A program made the position numbers and the translations under genes. From NCBI GenBank assembly GCA_947631155.1, contig CANRKG010000001.1:1-64000 (forward strand): DNA of 64,000 bases, written 5' to 3'. The notes under the pieces are model-generated. The model did no database searches, was not told the DNA's origin, and saw only the letters and a list, made by a program, of their open reading frames with translations. Source of the stretch: an uncultured Bacilli bacterium (GTDB taxonomy: Bacteria; Bacillota_I; Bacilli_A; RF39; UBA660). This document shows positions 51,466-61,455 of this stretch, piece after piece (positions within the stretch are counted from its first letter, which is position 1; each line of letters opens with the position of its first letter).

Positions 51466-51565
51466 ATTATAGTTTTCAAATACAAGAGTTAGTTTTTATC
51501 GACAAAGCTAATAAAATATTATATAATTATAGTAGTTGATTAAATTTAGGAGGTGTCATCTAAGT

Positions 51566-52555
51566 ATGGTAATAATTGATAATAAGAAGACAATAAATAA
51601 ATACTTTAGAAAGGCTAATAATATATTTATTATGGCTCATAAAGATTTAGATTTGGATGCTTTAGGTAGTTCTGTTGGAATGTATATCATTTTAAAACAA
51701 AAACGTAAAAATTGTTTTCTTGTAATTGATGATAATGAACATGAATTAGGAGTAGAAAAGATATTAAAAGAATTAGATGGTTGTGTTTCTATTATCAAAA
51801 GTGATGATATTCCAAACAATTTAAATAAAAAGAACAAGAAAAATTTATTATTAATACTTGATACAAATAAAAAAGAATTATTACAAAATAGTAATGTTTT
51901 AAAATTATTCACAAGAAAAATGATTTTTGATCATCACGGAATTGGCAAGTCTACCATAAAAGATGCTTTTTTAGTTCAAGATGATAATGTATCCAGTACA
52001 TGTGAAATGGTTTCTAATTTAGTAGAAGCATATGATATAGAACTTGATCCTTACTATGCAACAATTTTATTATCAGGAATTGTATTAGATACTAACAACT
52101 TTACTTTAAAAACAACAGCCGATACTTATTATGCAGCTTATTTTTTAGCTTCTTTAGGTGCTTCTGCTAAAAAAGTTCAATATTTATTAAAACAAGATTT
52201 ATTGGAATATACAGAAAGAGAAAAACTTTTAACAAAAATAGATATAATAGATAAAAAAATTGCTATTTCTAAAGCAGCTAATACAACCATATATCGTAGA
52301 GAAGATATTGCAAAAGTTGCTGATACCTTACTATTTTTTAATGATATTGAAGCCTCATTTGTTATTGCTAAAATAGACAAGAATGTAGTTGGTATAAGTG
52401 CCAGAAGTTTAGGTAATTACAACATCACCAAAATTTTAGATAATTTAGGCGGTGGTGGGGACGATTACAATGGTGCTGTCACTTTTGAAAATAAAACAAT
52501 TAAGCAAGTAGAAGAATTACTAAAAACAGAAATAAAAAAACAAGAGGGGGAATAA
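51566..52555 (+). CDS. DHH/DHHA1 phosphoesterase, stand-alone GdpP-type catalytic region
   Basis: [34 protein letters not shown]; location rpsR-gdpP-rplI; ORF track start reassigned to ATG at 51566. Confidence 0.82.
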   Translation: MVIIDNKKTINKYFRKANNIFIMAHKDLDLDALGSSVGMYIILKQKRKNCFLVIDDNEHELGVEKILKELDGCVSIIKSDDIPNNLNKKNKKNLLLILDTNKKELLQNSNVLKLFTRKMIFDHHGIGKSTIKDAFLVQDDNVSSTCEMVSNLVEAYDIELDPYYATILLSGIVLDTNNFTLKTTADTYYAAYFLASLGASAKKVQYLLKQDLLEYTEREKLLTKIDIIDKKIAISKAANTTIYRREDIAKVADTLLFFNDIEASFVIAKIDKNVVGISARSLGNYNITKILDNLGGGGDDYNGAVTFENKTIKQVEELLKTEIKKQEGE

Positions 52556-52556
52556 A

Positions 52557-52997
52557 ATGCAAGTTATATTTATAAAAGATCTTAAAAAGCAAGGAAAAAA
52601 GGGCGAAATTAAAAATGTAAAAGACGGATATGCTCAAAATTACTTAATCAAAAATGGATATGCTATACCAGTAACTGAAAAAAATTTAAATGCACTAAAA
52701 CAAGAAAAACTAAAAGAAGAAAAGCTTAATCAACAAAATGAAGCCAAAGCCGAAAAATTAAAACAGAAATTAGAAAAAGAAACATTAGAATTTAAGGTAA
52801 AAACAGGAACAGACGATCGTGTCTTTGGTAGTATTAGTCCAAAACAAATAAAAGAAGCTTTATTAAATAAAGGATATGATATTGATAAAAAACAAATTGA
52901 ATTAAAAGAAAATATTTCATCTTTAGGTTATCATTCAGTTAAAATAAATTTATATTCTTCCATTGTAGCTGAAATAAAAATTCATGTAGTAAAATAG
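52557..52997 (+). CDS. rplI: 50S ribosomal protein L9
   Basis: [31 protein letters not shown]. Confidence 0.95.
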   Translation: MQVIFIKDLKKQGKKGEIKNVKDGYAQNYLIKNGYAIPVTEKNLNALKQEKLKEEKLNQQNEAKAEKLKQKLEKETLEFKVKTGTDDRVFGSISPKQIKEALLNKGYDIDKKQIELKENISSLGYHSVKINLYSSIVAEIKIHVVK

Positions 52998-53007
52998 AGG
53001 TGATAAT

Positions 53008-54369
53008 ATGGCGTTAAAGTCATTACCGAATAATTTAGAAGCAGAGCAATCTGTTTTAGGTGCTTGTTTCTTATCTAAATATGCATTACAAAAGGCCTGT
53101 GAACATTTAACAGAGGACTCTTTTTATAATGAGAAAAATGCCAAAATTTTTTCTAGTCTAAGTTCACTTATGGATCAAAAAATTCCAATTGATTTAACAA
53201 CGGTTACCAGTGATTTAAAAAAGAAAAATATTTTGAGTGAAGTCGGAGGAGTAGAATATCTAACTGAAATATTAAATTTTGTTCCAACAGCAACAAATAT
53301 AGATTATTATATAAAAAATGTAGAAGAAGCTGCAGTATTAAGAAATTTAATTGAAACAGCTACACAAATAGCTAGTGAAGGCTACGAGTCAACAGAGAGT
53401 ATAAATGAAATTTTAGATGATGCAGAAAAGAAAATCTTAAATATAGTTAAGAATAGAAAATCAAGTGAATTTCGTTCTATTAGAGAAGTTTTAACCAAAG
53501 CTGAAAATGATTTGGAAAGATTATCACAATCAAAAGGAGAAATCACAGGTTTAGCAACAGGATGGTATGATTTTGATAAATTAACGGCAGGTCTTCATGA
53601 AAATGAATTTATTATAATAGCGGCTCGTCCGGCAATGGGAAAAACGGCTTTTGCATTAAACTTAGCAACACATATAGCAATGAATAATGATAAATCAGTA
53701 GCTTTATTTAATCTAGAAATGGGCGCAGAGCAATTAGCTATGAGAATATTGTCATCTCTTGGGCAAATCGATGGTTATAAATTAAGAACAGGTAATCTGT
53801 TAAATAATGATTGGAAACGTATAAATGAAGCTACTAGTCAATTAGCTGATACTAATTTATTTATCGATGATACACCAGGAATTACTATTGGTGAAATTAG
53901 GGCAAAATGTAGACGTTTAGCTAGTAGTGAAAAGGGCTTAGGAATAATAATAATTGATTATTTACAATTAATTTCAGGTGGCAAAAATTATGGTGCAAAT
54001 AGACAACAAGAAGTATCAGATATTTCAAGAAGTTTAAAAACTTTAGCTATGGAACTACACGTTCCTGTAATAGCTTTAGCTCAACTTTCTCGTGGAGTAG
54101 AAGCTAGAGAAGATAAAAGACCAATTATGAGTGATTTACGTGAATCAGGTTCAATTGAACAGGATGCTGATATTGTCTCTTTCTTATATAGAGATGATTA
54201 TTATAATAAAGAAGCTAGACGCGAAGATGATATAAGTATAAGTGAATTAATTATTGGTAAGCATCGTAATGGACCTACAGCCACAATTGAATTACTTTTT
54301 AAGAAAAATACTTCTACGTTCGTAAGTCTAAAAAAAGAACATAAGGGAGCTGAAGACAATGAACATTAA
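53008..54369 (+). CDS. dnaB: Replicative DNA helicase
   Basis: LPNNLEAEQSVLGACF, AARPAMGKTAFALNLA, DYLQLISG. Confidence 0.96.
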   Translation: MALKSLPNNLEAEQSVLGACFLSKYALQKACEHLTEDSFYNEKNAKIFSSLSSLMDQKIPIDLTTVTSDLKKKNILSEVGGVEYLTEILNFVPTATNIDYYIKNVEEAAVLRNLIETATQIASEGYESTESINEILDDAEKKILNIVKNRKSSEFRSIREVLTKAENDLERLSQSKGEITGLATGWYDFDKLTAGLHENEFIIIAARPAMGKTAFALNLATHIAMNNDKSVALFNLEMGAEQLAMRILSSLGQIDGYKLRTGNLLNNDWKRINEATSQLADTNLFIDDTPGITIGEIRAKCRRLASSEKGLGIIIIDYLQLISGGKNYGANRQQEVSDISRSLKTLAMELHVPVIALAQLSRGVEAREDKRPIMSDLRESGSIEQDADIVSFLYRDDYYNKEARREDDISISELIIGKHRNGPTATIELLFKKNTSTFVSLKKEHKGAEDNEH

Positions 54370-55855
54370 AATAGTGATTTATACGATAATATCACTAATA
54401 ATAAGTTTTCTTTTAGTAACTTTTGATTTTACTAATTTATCTAAAGAGCCTAAACAAGTCTATAGAGTTTATTTAAAAGGAAAATCTTTAGGATTAATAT
54501 CATCAAAAAAGGATTTGGAAGAATATATTGATAAAAAACAACAATCAATTAAGGAAAAATATAAGGTCGATAATGTTTATGTTCCAGACGAATTGGATAT
54601 AGTCAAAGAAGTAACCTTTGCTAACAACATTTTAACAACAAAAAAAATATATCAAAAAATACAAAATATGGAATCATTTACTATTGATGGTTATGAAGTT
54701 ACTATAAAAGGAATAACTAAACAAAATAACGAAGGTAAAAAAATAAAGCAACCGACAAAAAATATTTATATGTTAGATGATAAGGTATTTAAAGAGGCTG
54801 TAAAAAAGACAGTGCAAGCTTTTATCACTAAAGAAAAATATGAAGTTTATAAAAATGATGAACAAGAAGAAATTAAAGACACAGGAACTATTATAGAAAA
54901 TTTATATATAAAAAATAAAATAAGTATTAAGAAGAAGAGAATACCCGTAGATCAAAAAATATATTTATCATCAGAAGAATTAACTAAATTTTTATTGTTT
55001 GGTACAACTAAAGATCAAGAAAAATATATCGTAAAAAGTGGAGATACTATAGAAGAAATAGCTTTTAATAATAAAATGTCAACCGAAGAAATTTTGGTAG
55101 CTAATACTAATTTCAAAGACAAAAATAGTTTATTGTATGCAGGACAAGCAATAACAATAGGAATATTACAACCTCAATTTGATTTAGTAGAAGAAGATCA
55201 TTCTGTTTCTGATGTTGAAGTTAATTATGAAACGGAAACAAAATACGATAATTCAAAATATGTTGGTTACACCATGGTCGAACAATCTGGTATTAAAGGT
55301 AAAAATAGAGTTACACAAAAAATTCAAAAAGTAAATGGTGAAACCATGACGATAGTTACAGTTAAAACAGAAGAACTTTCTAAAGCTGTAAAAGAAATTG
55401 TTGTTAAAGGTGGAAAACAAAGCTCCTATGAATCTTACTATGGAAGTGGTTATGGAGCAGCAGTTGCAACTAAAGGTGAATGGGGATGGCCAGCAACCTG
55501 TAGTACTATTTCCTCTCCATTTGGATATCGATGGGGAGTATTGCATGATGGAACAGATATAGCAGGCTGTGGTTATGGTTCAAATATTTTTGCAGCTCAA
55601 GCTGGTACTGTCGAAACAGTATCTTATAATGAGATTAATGGTAAATATATTATTATCAATCATCATAACGGTTATTATAGTTATTATGGACATTTATCAT
55701 CACAAAGTGTTAAAGTTGGTCAAACTGTTAGTAAAGGTCAAGTAATAGGAACTATGGGAAAAACAGGATTTGCAACAGGAGTGCATGTACATTTTGCTAT
55801 TTGGAGTGGTTTCCCTTATAGAGGAAAAGTGTTAAATGCAATGAATTTTTATTAA
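54359..55855 (+). CDS. Cell-wall hydrolase: TM, LysM, G5 and M23 peptidase domains
   Basis: YIVKSGDTIEEIAFNNKMSTEEILVAN (LysM); GKNRVTQKIQKVNGE (G5); HDGTDIAG...VHVHFAIW (M23). Confidence 0.88.
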   Translation: MNIKIVIYTIISLIISFLLVTFDFTNLSKEPKQVYRVYLKGKSLGLISSKKDLEEYIDKKQQSIKEKYKVDNVYVPDELDIVKEVTFANNILTTKKIYQKIQNMESFTIDGYEVTIKGITKQNNEGKKIKQPTKNIYMLDDKVFKEAVKKTVQAFITKEKYEVYKNDEQEEIKDTGTIIENLYIKNKISIKKKRIPVDQKIYLSSEELTKFLLFGTTKDQEKYIVKSGDTIEEIAFNNKMSTEEILVANTNFKDKNSLLYAGQAITIGILQPQFDLVEEDHSVSDVEVNYETETKYDNSKYVGYTMVEQSGIKGKNRVTQKIQKVNGETMTIVTVKTEELSKAVKEIVVKGGKQSSYESYYGSGYGAAVATKGEWGWPATCSTISSPFGYRWGVLHDGTDIAGCGYGSNIFAAQAGTVETVSYNEINGKYIIINHHNGYYSYYGHLSSQSVKVGQTVSKGQVIGTMGKTGFATGVHVHFAIWSGFPYRGKVLNAMNFY

Positions 55856-55856
55856 G

Positions 55857-56612
55857 ATGAAAGTAAAAGTTTTAGCTAGTGGTTCCAAGGGTAATGTATC
55901 ATTAATAATGTGTGATGCCACTAAATTATTAATTGATTTGGGATTATCTTGTGCACAGGTTGAGAAACATCTTGAATTAAATAATTTATCCTACGATGAT
56001 ATTACAGGTTTACTAATTAGCCATAGTCATACAGATCATATTAAAGGTTTGGCAACATTTATAAAAAAGACAGATATTAAAATATATATACCCAAGGCGA
56101 TGTATAAAGAATTAGAAAATATAGTTCCTATTAATAGATGCGTTTTTATAGAAGATGAATTTTCAATAAATGACGTAAATATTGAACTTATTCACACATC
56201 CCATGATACGGATGTTTCAGTAGGTTATATTATAGAATATAAAGGAAAAACGCTAGTTCATGTCACAGATACAGGATATATTAATCGTAAGTATATTAAA
56301 AAGATGATAAATAAAAATGCTTATGTAATAGAAAGTAATCATGATGAAACGATGTTAATGGACGGACCATATCCAAGATTTTTGAAGGAAAGAGTAATTA
56401 GTGATAGAGGGCATCTTTCCAATAAAACTACAGCAGGTTATTTAAAAAAAGTAACTACAGAAAATACAAAATATGTTATTTTAGCCCATTTAAGTGAAAA
56501 AAACAATACAAAAGAATTAGCTTATAACGAGGTCAGCCAAGCTCTTTTAGATAAGCCTATTAAGTTATTAATAGCAGAGCAAGATCACGAATCTGATTTA
56601 ATTGAGGTTTAA
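55857..56612 (+). CDS. walJ: MBL-fold hydrolase WalJ/YycJ
   Basis: KVLASGSKGNVSLI, LLISHSHTDHIKGL, VIESNHDETML; adjacent to rlmH. Confidence 0.88.
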   Translation: MKVKVLASGSKGNVSLIMCDATKLLIDLGLSCAQVEKHLELNNLSYDDITGLLISHSHTDHIKGLATFIKKTDIKIYIPKAMYKELENIVPINRCVFIEDEFSINDVNIELIHTSHDTDVSVGYIIEYKGKTLVHVTDTGYINRKYIKKMINKNAYVIESNHDETMLMDGPYPRFLKERVISDRGHLSNKTTAGYLKKVTTENTKYVILAHLSEKNNTKELAYNEVSQALLDKPIKLLIAEQDHESDLIEV

Positions 56613-56613
56613 T

Positions 56614-57069
56614 ATGATAAAGATAATTTGTGTAGGAAAAATAAAAGAAAAATTCTTAGTTGAAGCAATAGAAGAATATAAAAAAAGATTAAGTAAATAT
56701 ACAAAGTTAGAAATCATAGAAATTGCTGATGAAAATTTTTCTGATATTGATAAAAGCAAAGAAAAAGAAAGAGAAAATATAGAAAAGCATATTAATGAAA
56801 AAGATTATTTAATAACATTAGAAATTGAAGGCGAAGAAGTATCTTCAGAGCAATTAGCCAAAAAGATGGATCAAACTTTATTAATAAATAGTAATATTGA
56901 CTTTATAATAGGTGGAAGTTATGGCTTATCAGAGCAAATAAAAAGAAAAGCAAATTATCATTTGTCTTTTTCAAAGCTTACTTTTCCACATCAATTATTT
57001 AGAGTTTTATTATTAGAACAAATATATAGAGCTTTTAAAATTAATAATAATGAAAGCTATCATAAATAG
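56614..57069 (+). CDS. rlmH: 23S rRNA (pseudouridine1915-N3)-methyltransferase
   Basis: IKIICVGKIKEKF, DFIIGGSYGLSEQIK, FPHQLFRVLLLEQIYRA. Confidence 0.95.
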   Translation: MIKIICVGKIKEKFLVEAIEEYKKRLSKYTKLEIIEIADENFSDIDKSKEKERENIEKHINEKDYLITLEIEGEEVSSEQLAKKMDQTLLINSNIDFIIGGSYGLSEQIKRKANYHLSFSKLTFPHQLFRVLLLEQIYRAFKINNNESYHK

Positions 57070-57078
57070 GAGGTTTTT

Positions 57079-57741
57079 ATGATTGGAAATGATTGGGACA
57101 TTTTATTAAAAGACGAATACAAAAAAGAATATTTTCAAAAGTTAATTTCATTTATTAATAAAGCATATGAAGAAAAAACAATTTATCCTAAGAAAAGTGA
57201 AATTTTTAGCGCCTTTAGATTTACAAGTTATAAAGATACAAAAGTTGTAATATTAGGACAAGATCCTTATCATGGTGAAAACCAAGCAGAAGGCTTGTCT
57301 TTTTCTGTTAAAAATTGTGTTAGAAAACCACCATCTTTACAAAATATATTTAAAGAATTGGAAGCAGATTTAAATATTCCTTATCCAAAAAACAATTCAT
57401 TAATACCATGGGCTAAGGAAGGAGTTCTACTTTTAAACACCGTTTTAACAGTAGAAGAAAAAAAACCAGCCTCTCATAAGGAACAAGGTTGGGAGATCTT
57501 TACAGATGAAGTAATTAAAATTTTAAATAAAAAGCAAACGCCAATAGTTTTCATACTATGGGGTAGTTTTGCTAGAAGTAAGAAAAAATATATAACAAAT
57601 AATATACATTATATTATAGAATCTGCTCATCCATCACCATTTTCGGCATATAATGGATTCTTTGGAAGCAAACCTTTTTCAAAAACAAATAAATTTTTAA
57701 AAGAAAAGGGTTTAAAAGAAATTGATTGGCAAGTAGAATAA
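57079..57741 (+). CDS. ung: Uracil-DNA glycosylase
   Basis: VVILGQDPYHGENQAEGLSFSV, SAHPSPFSAYNGFFGSKPFSKTN. Confidence 0.97.
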   Translation: MIGNDWDILLKDEYKKEYFQKLISFINKAYEEKTIYPKKSEIFSAFRFTSYKDTKVVILGQDPYHGENQAEGLSFSVKNCVRKPPSLQNIFKELEADLNIPYPKNNSLIPWAKEGVLLLNTVLTVEEKKPASHKEQGWEIFTDEVIKILNKKQTPIVFILWGSFARSKKKYITNNIHYIIESAHPSPFSAYNGFFGSKPFSKTNKFLKEKGLKEIDWQVE

Positions 57742-57765
57742 TATCATTTTGTACAATTAGGAAAA

Positions 57766-57797
57766 GAAAAATACAGAATGTTCATTCTGTATTTTCT
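57766..57797. terminator. Bidirectional terminator between convergent ung and lemA
   Basis: Perfect 13-bp arms AAAATACAGAATG-TT-CATTCTGTATTTT. Confidence 0.85.
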
Positions 57798-58342
57798 TTG
57801 TTCTCATCTTTTAATATTTCAAATATTTCATGCTTTTCATGTAAATAAAATTCTTTTTGTTTGTATCTAAAAATCAACCTAATAATATTTGAAGGAAAGG
57901 ACATAATCAATTTATTATAGTCAACAACAGTATCATTATAAAATTTAATTGAAGCAATAAGATCCTCTTCGTTATTATTTATCTCTTTAAGAACTTCAGT
58001 AAGTGGTTTGCTTTTGGTTAATTTTTCGTTTTCATCGATTACTTGAAATAAATCAATATAAGCTTTATCTAAAGCATCATTTTGTTCAAAATGATTCATC
58101 TCTGCAATCTCAAGTTTATCAAATTCTTCTAGGATATTTTTCTTTTTTAAAGCTTTTCTAATAATAGGACAACAACGTTTTAGTAAATCATATTTTTTAT
58201 TAAGAAATATATCAGCATTATTTTCAGCCTCATCAATTTTTATAATAGCGAATTGAAATTTGTTATAATAAATAACGATAATTAAAAGAATAAAAGCAAC
58301 AAAAGTTATGGAACCTACGATAGCATAAAACACAAAAACCAT
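57782..58342 (-). CDS. lemA: LemA family protein
   Basis: N-terminal TM; IKFYNDTVVDYNKLIMSFPSNIIRLIFRYK. Confidence 0.8.
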   Translation of the reverse strand: MVFVFYAIVGSITFVAFILLIIVIYYNKFQFAIIKIDEAENNADIFLNKKYDLLKRCCPIIRKALKKKNILEEFDKLEIAEMNHFEQNDALDKAYIDLFQVIDENEKLTKSKPLTEVLKEINNNEEDLIASIKFYNDTVVDYNKLIMSFPSNIIRLIFRYKQKEFYLHEKHEIFEILKDENKENTE

Positions 58343-58455
58343 CTCCTAATCTTATATTATTATAACAAAATTAAATATTTCATACAATAGATTTTATTAA
58401 TATAAGCTTTCCTTGATTAACCAATTTTGTTATAATAACAAAGGAGAGTGAAAAA

Positions 58456-59019
58456 ATGAAAGTAAAATTAGGTGTTTCAAATAAACATGTTCATTTGACT
58501 GAAATAGATTTTAAAACTTTATTTGGAAATGATGCAGTTCTTACTATTGATAAAGAACTGGTTCAACCAAAGCAATTTGCTTCAACATTGACTGTTACTA
58601 TTAAAACAGAAAAAGCATTTTTTGATAATGTTAGAGTATTAGGACCAATTAGAGATTACACACAAGTAGAAATATCCAAAACAGATGCCTATAAATTAGG
58701 TTTAAATCCGCCTATTAGAGATTCTGGAGATATAGCTAACGCTGAAGAAATACAAATAGTAGGTCCTAACGGTTCAATCACAAGAAAATGTGCTATCATA
58801 GCTACAAGACATATTCATCTAACAAAGGACATGCAAAAAGAATATGGTTTAGAAAATATTCAAGAAGTAAGTGTTGAATATACAGGAGAAAAAGGTGTAA
58901 TCTTTAAAAATGTAAAATTAAAAGTTCAAGATGAAGCAGCCTTTGAATTACATTTAGATACAGATGATGCCAATGGTTCTTTATTAAAAACAGGAGATTA
59001 TTTAACAATTATTAAGTAG
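58456..59019 (+). CDS. pduL: Phosphate propanoyl/acetyltransferase PduL
   Basis: GVSNKHVHLTEIDF, LGPIRDYTQVEIS, CAIIATRHIHLT. Confidence 0.92.
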   Translation: MKVKLGVSNKHVHLTEIDFKTLFGNDAVLTIDKELVQPKQFASTLTVTIKTEKAFFDNVRVLGPIRDYTQVEISKTDAYKLGLNPPIRDSGDIANAEEIQIVGPNGSITRKCAIIATRHIHLTKDMQKEYGLENIQEVSVEYTGEKGVIFKNVKLKVQDEAAFELHLDTDDANGSLLKTGDYLTIIK

Positions 59020-60976
59020 CTGTACTTTCTTTAAATATTTCATCAAAAACTAAATCAGCATTAGATGGCTCTGTACCTTTAATAAAGTACATTGGTTTTT
59101 TTTTGCTATCACTATCTGTTGCTGGTTTTCCAGAAATAGGCTCAACTAATACTGTTGAAATATTTTCAGGGACTTCATACCAACTATCTTCTTTATCTTT
59201 AAAATAGCCTTCCATAGAATTTAACCAAATATTCTGTGAATATTTATATTCACTAGGTTTCAAGGGAGTATTATCATCATACCCTACCCAGACAGCTGTC
59301 AATAATTTTGAATTAAAACCAATATTCCAGTTATCTGTTTCTGTCGTTCCTGTTTTTAGAGCGTATTTGTGAGTAATTTTAGGAGCAATACCTATAGCAG
59401 TAGGATAGTTATAATCGATATAATCTTTATCATAAGTAGCTGTTAACATATTATTCAAAATAAAGCATAAGCTCTTATTTAATACAACCTTTTTAGGATT
59501 TTTATATTCATATAAAACATTACCTTCTTTATCTTCTACCTTTTTTATTAAATGAGGTGTAACCTGATACCCTAAATTAGCAAAAGAAGAATAGCCGCCA
59601 GCCATTTCAAGTAAACCAATTTCATTAGTTCCCAAAGGTAGTGATGGGATTTTTTCTAATTTTGAAGTAATTCCCACTCTTCTAGCAATATTAATTAAAG
59701 CATCTTCACCTAGAAATAAATGAGTCTTAACAGCGTAAATATTTTCAGAATATGCAATCGCTGTAGCCATAGAAATAGGTTTATTACCATAAGTGTCGTT
59801 ATAATTATTAGGTGTATAAGATTGATTATTAGAAAAGTTAAAAGTTGTTTTTTCACTAGTAAAAGAAGTAGAAGAAGTAAAGCCGTTTTCTAAAGCAGCA
59901 TAGTAAAGATAGGGCTTCATTGTAGAGCCTACTTGTCTTTTAGAATCAATAGCGCGGTTATAAGAAGATTCATTATAATTTTTACCACCAATTAAGGCTA
60001 AAATTGCCCCGTTTTTAGGATTCATCATAACTGATGCTACTTGTACTGTTGAAGTTGTTGGAATAGTGTCTTTGATTGAATTTTCCAAAATAGTTTGGGC
60101 ATTTAAATCCAAAGTAGTATATATTTTTAGGCCTTTTGTATCTATTAATGATCGAGGAATTGAATCAATTTTTTCTAGTTCCTTCATAACAGCATCATGA
60201 TAATACATGACAGTTGATAATTCTTGTTCATCTTTTTTTCCTACTAAGTTTAATTCTTCATTATATGCTTTTTCTTTTTCTTCTTCAGTAATAATATTAT
60301 TTTGAACTAAAGCTGATAATACTAAATTTTGTCTTTTCTTAGCTGTTTCAAAATCAACTAAAGGTGAATAATTAGAAGGAGATTTAGGAATTCCCGTTAT
60401 CATAGAAGCTTCAGCTAATGAAAGATCTTGTGCTGATTTGTTAAAATAAAATTGTGCTGCATTTTCAATTCCATACATCCCATGACCATAATTTATAGTG
60501 TTTAAGTATCCTTCTAATATCTCATCCTTACTATAATCATTTTCTATTCTTATGGTATACCACATTTCTTCCCATTTTCTTTTCCAAGTTTTATCAAAAT
60601 CTAAAAATAGATTTTTAGCATATTGTTGAGTAATAGTAGAAGCTCCTTGAGTGGTTTTTCCTTGAGAAATATTAATCATACTAGCTTTAGCAATTCTTAA
60701 ATAATCAAAACCATTATGTTGATAAAAATGTTTGTCTTCAGTATAAATAGTAGCGTCTTTTACATATTGGGAAATATTTTTTAAAGAAACCCATTGTTTA
60801 CTTTCATTTCCTTGAAAGAATAATTTTTTATTGCTATCGTATAATAATATATTATTAGCATCACCAATTTCTAAAGTTGGAGTAGATTTTAAATAGATAA
60901 ATAAGCCACCTCTAAATATCAAATATATACCAATCACTAAAAGTAGAAGTTTCCCAAAACTTTTAAAAAATTTCAT
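59012..60976 (-). CDS. Class A penicillin-binding protein (PBP1A type)
   Basis: TEDKHFYQHNGFD, GASTITQQYAKNLFL; RQVGSTMKPYLYYAALE; KTGTTETDNWNIGF; start reassigned to MKFFKSFGK. Confidence 0.95.
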   Translation of the reverse strand: MKFFKSFGKLLLLVIGIYLIFRGGLFIYLKSTPTLEIGDANNILLYDSNKKLFFQGNESKQWVSLKNISQYVKDATIYTEDKHFYQHNGFDYLRIAKASMINISQGKTTQGASTITQQYAKNLFLDFDKTWKRKWEEMWYTIRIENDYSKDEILEGYLNTINYGHGMYGIENAAQFYFNKSAQDLSLAEASMITGIPKSPSNYSPLVDFETAKKRQNLVLSALVQNNIITEEEKEKAYNEELNLVGKKDEQELSTVMYYHDAVMKELEKIDSIPRSLIDTKGLKIYTTLDLNAQTILENSIKDTIPTTSTVQVASVMMNPKNGAILALIGGKNYNESSYNRAIDSKRQVGSTMKPYLYYAALENGFTSSTSFTSEKTTFNFSNNQSYTPNNYNDTYGNKPISMATAIAYSENIYAVKTHLFLGEDALINIARRVGITSKLEKIPSLPLGTNEIGLLEMAGGYSSFANLGYQVTPHLIKKVEDKEGNVLYEYKNPKKVVLNKSLCFILNNMLTATYDKDYIDYNYPTAIGIAPKITHKYALKTGTTETDNWNIGFNSKLLTAVWVGYDDNTPLKPSEYKYSQNIWLNSMEGYFKDKEDSWYEVPENISTVLVEPISGKPATDSDSKKKPMYFIKGTEPSNADLVFDEIFKESTAT

Positions 60977-61057
60977 TAAATCTCCTCCTTCTAAATTTAG
61001 TATGAAAATTTTAAAATTAAAATATGTATACAATTTTTAAAAAGAAGTGGTAAATAT

Positions 61058-61086
61058 TTGTCATAATTAGATTATTATGATATAAT
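61058..61086 (+). promoter_or_regulatory. Predicted sigma-A promoter
   Basis: TTGTCA-N17-TATAAT upstream of the DUF1934-argS-rpoE genes. Confidence 0.8.
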
Positions 61087-61115
61087 TTGTGCATAAATTT
61101 TTAAGGAGAAAACCC

Positions 61116-61454
61116 ATGAAAAAACAAGCATTAATTACCCTTATTAAAAAAGATAATCAGGTGAAAGAAACAGTCATAATAGAAATAAAAGAAGAAAAAT
61201 TAAACTATATTGAAAAAAGTAATACTGAAGTTTTGTTTGACGTAAAAAAACAGTTACTAATTAGAGATAATAAAGAGTTATATATGGAATTTGATTTTAA
61301 GAATAATAAAGCTAATATATATATCAAAGATTTAAAGGCTAATACAGAGTTATTATTAAAAACAGAAAAAATAAATATAACTAATAATAAGATTGTGATA
61401 CAATATACAATGGAAAACGAAGACTACTTGTATCAAATAGAGATGGAGGATTAA
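61116..61454 (+). CDS. DUF1934/YwiB-like protein
   Basis: Small beta-rich protein directly upstream of argS, as ywiB in Bacillus. Confidence 0.7.
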   Translation: MKKQALITLIKKDNQVKETVIIEIKEEKLNYIEKSNTEVLFDVKKQLLIRDNKELYMEFDFKNNKANIYIKDLKANTELLLKTEKINITNNKIVIQYTMENEDYLYQIEMED

Positions 61455-61455
61455 T

